The notes below the pieces were generated by a model that did not search any database, was not told the origin of the DNA, and saw nothing but the letters and a program-made list of their open reading frames with translations. The translations under genes and the position numbers were made by a program. A DNA stretch of 6,980 nt. Source: Chloroflexota bacterium. Lineage in GTDB: Bacteria; Chloroflexota; Anaerolineae; Anaerolineales; Anaerolineaceae. The stretch spans positions 1 to 6,980 of the forward strand of contig JAJUJY010000199.1 of NCBI GenBank assembly GCA_029265085.1. Direction: 5' to 3'. Positions 6,251 through 6,980 of the stretch are shown piece after piece. Every line of letters begins with the position of its first letter. Positions within the stretch are counted from its first letter, which is position 1.

Positions 6251-6980
6251 ATGCGAGTTTCTCCAGAGATATGGTTAGAAACAATCAAAAATAGGTCTGA
6301 TGTAAATATATTCCACCATCCGAATTGGCTGCAGGTTTTATCTGATAGTTATGGATATAAACCAGTATTTTTAATTGATGATTTCTCTGTCGATGGTGAA
6401 CAAAATGGAATTCCCTTGATGGAGATTGTAAGTGGACCTAACAAAAAGAAGTGGATTTCTTTACCATTTAGCGATCATTGTATTCCAATGATTGCTGATA
6501 AACAAAATACAATATTGGTTTGCATAGAAACTGAAAGAAAAAAAGCCGGGATAAAACACGTAGAATTGCGGTGGGATTATCAATATGGTTTGGGGTATCA
6601 GTCTATTCCACGGTATTGGTTGCATACAATAAAATTACAATCAGGGTATAGTCAGGTTTATAAAAATATTCATTCGATGCATCAACGGAATGCTGCGTTG
6701 GCAATTAAAAAAGGGGTATTAATTAAAAGAGGTTCCGATAACGAGCATCTTGAACAATATTACAAACTACATTTATTAACTCGGAGGAAACTCGGCGTAC
6801 CAACACAGCCTGTAAGATTTTTCAAGGAAATTAAAAAAAATATCTTCGACCAAGGCCTGGGCTTTATTTTGCTGGCTTATTCCGATCTTCAATGCCTGGC
6901 TGGAGCGGTCTTTTTTGTTTTTAACGCTACTGTTACCTATAAGTTTGGAGCATCCAATCCTTCGGCGCTTGCATATCGCC
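6251..6980 (+). CDS. FemAB/GNAT-fold acyl- or aminoacyltransferase, 3'-truncated by window edge
   Basis: The frame opens at the ATG at 6251 and runs off the right edge after 243 codons with no stop. The start FHHPNWLQVLSDSYGYKP (21-38) and the turn LPFSDHCIPM (71-80) match the first GNAT-like domain of the FemAB-related group (Acetyltransf_6 type, often named FemAB or PEP-CTERM-associated FemAB). The second domain shows MHQRNAALAIKKGV (143-156), LLTRRKLGVPTQP (175-187), the strands FILLAY and LAGAVFFVF (205-224), and YKFGASNPSALAYR (230-243), a characteristic family motif. Roughly 80-110 residues should be missing, judging from usual lengths near 330-350. FemAB proteins transfer amino acids from aminoacyl-tRNA onto peptidoglycan precursors; many relatives in polysaccharide clusters have unproven acyl donors. 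Here it probably acylates or aminoacylates an amino sugar of the glycan. Assignment to the fold is firm, the donor is not. It follows the methyltransferase gene by six bases. Confidence 0.85.
   Translation, partial: MRVSPEIWLETIKNRSDVNIFHHPNWLQVLSDSYGYKPVFLIDDFSVDGEQNGIPLMEIVSGPNKKKWISLPFSDHCIPMIADKQNTILVCIETERKKAGIKHVELRWDYQYGLGYQSIPRYWLHTIKLQSGYSQVYKNIHSMHQRNAALAIKKGVLIKRGSDNEHLEQYYKLHLLTRRKLGVPTQPVRFFKEIKKNIFDQGLGFILLAYSDLQCLAGAVFFVFNATVTYKFGASNPSALAYR

Noticed and set aside
6830..6842. Frameshift at the run of eight A in the FemAB-like gene
   Set aside because: Family motifs on both sides of the run (LGVPTQP before, LAGAVFF and YKFGASNP after) are in the same frame.
1..6980. tRNA, rRNA, CRISPR repeats, insertion sequences or attachment sites
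   Set aside because: I saw no cloverleaf-like segments, spaced direct repeats, terminal inverted repeats or transposase motifs; the window is almost all coding sequence on one strand.

Overview
The window is a bacterial polysaccharide or glycoconjugate biosynthesis locus. Seven protein genes all lie on the + strand and cover almost the whole sequence. The DNA is AT-rich (about 40% G+C by eye). Most genes have clear GAGG-type ribosome binding sites, which argues against typical Bacteroidota and fits Chloroflexota, Bacillota, some deltaproteobacterial lineages or a candidate phylum. The sequence does not allow a firmer placement. There are no tRNA or rRNA genes, mobile elements, CRISPR repeats or long non-coding gaps.

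Layout, left to right: (1) the C-terminal two thirds or less of a GT4-fold glycosyltransferase, cut by the left edge (2-628); (2) a radical SAM protein with an N-terminal CxxxCxxC motif and a four-cysteine SPASM/twitch-like C-terminal region (653-1783); (3) a 61-base gap holding a possible 14-codon leader ORF; (4) a complete GT4 glycosyltransferase with a cysteine-rich insert (1845-3095); (5) a second complete GT4 enzyme with a DUF1972-like N-terminus, overlapping its predecessor by ATGA (3092-4222); (6) an ATP-grasp ligase resembling COG3919 carboxylate-amine ligases (4232-5440); (7) a class I SAM-dependent methyltransferase (5459-6244); (8) the N-terminal 243 residues of a FemAB/GNAT-fold acyl- or aminoacyltransferase, cut by the right edge (6251-6980).

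The gaps between genes are 24, 61, -4, 9, 18 and 6 bases, and I see no terminator or convincing promoter. The genes probably form one transcription unit extending past both edges. The inferred job is assembly of an oligosaccharide by three different GT4 enzymes, followed or accompanied by decoration. The ATP-grasp enzyme could form an amide or peptide-type bond, the FemAB-like enzyme could transfer an acyl or aminoacyl group, and the methyltransferase and radical SAM enzyme would add further chemistry. No flippase, polymerase, sugar-nucleotide synthesis or export gene lies inside the window, so the final product (capsule, O-antigen, exopolysaccharide or glycosylated metabolite) cannot be named. 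The most notable feature is this grouping of two predicted amide/acyl-forming enzymes, a radical SAM protein and a methyltransferase with the glycosyltransferases.
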